Shown: one piece after another, positions 5,318-6,319 of the stretch | Layout of the letters: each line of letters opens with the position of its first letter | Position numbering within the stretch: position 1 is the stretch's first letter | Source of the DNA: Ilumatobacter sp. | GTDB taxonomy: Bacteria > Actinomycetota > Acidimicrobiia > Acidimicrobiales > Ilumatobacteraceae | Assembly (NCBI GenBank): GCA_018666235.1 | Contig: JABJAB010000052.1 | Coordinates: 1 to 6,319 of the forward strand | DNA length: 6,319 bases | Direction: 5' to 3' | The notes under the pieces: model-generated | What the model saw: the letters and a program-made list of their open reading frames with translations, nothing else | The model's database searches: none | Told to the model about the DNA's origin: nothing | Program-made: the position numbers and the translations under genes

Positions 5318-6319
5318 GGTTCCATCGCGTCGCCGCCTGCAGGGGCGAGTTCACGATAGACGTCTCGCGTCCGTTCAGCTGCCGCAGTCCAGGTCAATTC
5401 GCCCGCCCGCCGGGTACCCAGCGCTGCCAGTTCTGACGACCGATCGTTCGCTTCATCGATTCCGTCGGCAATCGAAGCAACGTTGCGTGGGTCAACCAGC
5501 ACTGCCGCACCGTCAGCAACTTCCTCAGTCGACGTCCCGCTACTCGTGACAACAGGTGTCCCCTGCAGCATCGCCTCAGCAACTGGGAGTCCGAACCCTT
5601 CCCGCTCACTCGGATAGGCGAAAACCGTGGCCGCCGCGTAGAGCGGCCCGAGGTCGGCGTCGGGCACGTAGCCGAGAAAGCGGACATTCGGGGTTCCGGC
5701 CTGAGGTGCTGCATCGCCCCAGCCGGGTGCACCGGCTACGACGAGTGGCTGATCCGGCGAACGTGTCGCCATCGCTGCCACCAGTCGGGCGAGGTTCTTC
5801 CTCGGCTCGATCGTGCCGACAAACAGCACAAAGTCATCCGGGAGTTGATAATTGCGCTTCACCCGTTCGACCGCAAACGGGGTCGCAACACGGCCGTCGA
5901 CGCCCAGTGGCACGAGCCGCAATTTCGTCGCGTCGATACCCGCTTCGATGCAATCATCAATGGTCGCCTGGCTCGGGCACAGGATTCTGTCGGCACGACG
6001 CTTGATCACCTCAAGGCTGCGCATCATCACCCGTACGCCATGCGAGGAGAACATGTCGGGATCATGAACGAACGCCAGGTCGTGCAGGGTCACCACCAAC
6101 GGAGCAGCGGTGCCACACGGGACGAGTCCAGTGGCATGCGCGACATCAATCGGACCGATTACCGACTCGACTTTGGGCCAATTCAGGCGTGTCCACGTCT
6201 CGTACAACCACGGTCGCGCCAGCGGCAGCATCGCGACTTTTCCGGTGGGCCGAAAGTCAGCCGTTGGAGTGAGTGCGTGCCGACCCGCTACTTGGTGAAT
6301 CTCAACTTCGGGATCAGCC
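5314..6319 (-). CDS. GT4 family glycosyltransferase (E-x7-E type), partial, N-terminus off the right edge
   Basis: The frame is open to the right edge, giving 334 visible residues. An ATG at 6229-6231 exists, but coding sequence clearly continues upstream of it (ADPEVEIHQVAGRH, then FRPTGKVAMLPLARP), which reads like the first Rossmann domain of a GT4 enzyme. The true start is therefore outside the window, probably about 30-50 residues further on. Motifs in order are VVTLHDLAFVHDPDMF, CPSQATIDDCIEAG, the linker VPLGVD, FVGTIEPRKNLARLV opening the donor domain with its R-K-N phosphate-binding segment, and EREGFGLPVAEAM, whose E-x7-E glutamates are encoded at 5599-5601 and 5575-5577. The family is retaining and uses nucleotide-sugar donors; the sugar is unknown. 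The sequence is closer in style to the 4127-5317 enzyme than to the WbuB-like one, and the two may derive from an old duplication. Its stop overlaps the next gene's start (ATGA). Confidence 0.92.
   Translation of the reverse strand, partial: ADPEVEIHQVAGRHALTPTADFRPTGKVAMLPLARPWLYETWTRLNWPKVESVIGPIDVAHATGLVPCGTAAPLVVTLHDLAFVHDPDMFSSHGVRVMMRSLEVIKRRADRILCPSQATIDDCIEAGIDATKLRLVPLGVDGRVATPFAVERVKRNYQLPDDFVLFVGTIEPRKNLARLVAAMATRSPDQPLVVAGAPGWGDAAPQAGTPNVRFLGYVPDADLGPLYAAATVFAYPSEREGFGLPVAEAMLQGTPVVTSSGTSTEEVADGAAVLVDPRNVASIADGIDEANDRSSELAALGTRRAGELTWTAAAERTRDVYRELAPAGGDAMEP

Noticed and set aside
6229..6231. ATG as the start of the rightmost glycosyltransferase
   Set aside because: The frame continues open upstream to the edge with protein that reads like the GT4 N-terminal domain, and starting here would remove the first strands of the fold.

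Overview
The window is a stretch of high-GC bacterial DNA in which all six recognisable genes lie on the minus strand and form one tightly packed block. It looks like part of a cell-surface polysaccharide or glycoconjugate locus. GC content, heavy GC third-position use, the style of the sugar-nucleotide enzymes and the lack of clear Shine-Dalgarno sequences suggest a high-GC actinobacterium. Acidimicrobiia-like is my impression only; the sequence does not prove it. I see no RNA gene, insertion sequence, CRISPR array, phage gene or long repeat.

In transcription order (right to left) the layout is: (1) a GT4 glycosyltransferase whose 5' end runs off the right edge (5314-6319); (2) a second GT4 glycosyltransferase (4127-5317), joined to the first by an ATGA overlap; (3) a third, WbuB/WcaI-like GT4 enzyme (2856-4130), also joined by ATGA; (4) a 92-bp gap; (5) a membrane-anchored protein of unknown function carrying three His-x-His pairs (1924-2763, GTG start); (6) a GDP-mannose-pyrophosphorylase-like nucleotidyltransferase (920-1924), joined by a TGATG overlap; (7) an extended-SDR sugar-nucleotide epimerase/dehydratase homologue (1-887), cut by the left edge near its C terminus.

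The likely theme is that the nucleotidyltransferase makes an activated sugar, possibly GDP-mannose, and three GT4 enzymes assemble a glycan at the inner face of the membrane. No flippase, polymerase, ligase or priming transferase lies in the window, so the pathway continues outside it or uses genes elsewhere.

Two features do not fit a routine sugar locus. The SDR protein keeps its NAD-binding motif, but by inferred alignment all three catalytic positions (Ser/Thr, Tyr, Lys) are replaced, which suggests a pseudoenzyme. The membrane-anchored protein has exactly six histidines, arranged as three H-x-H pairs, and two cysteines, and is translationally coupled to the nucleotidyltransferase. These are the best candidates for undescribed biology here.
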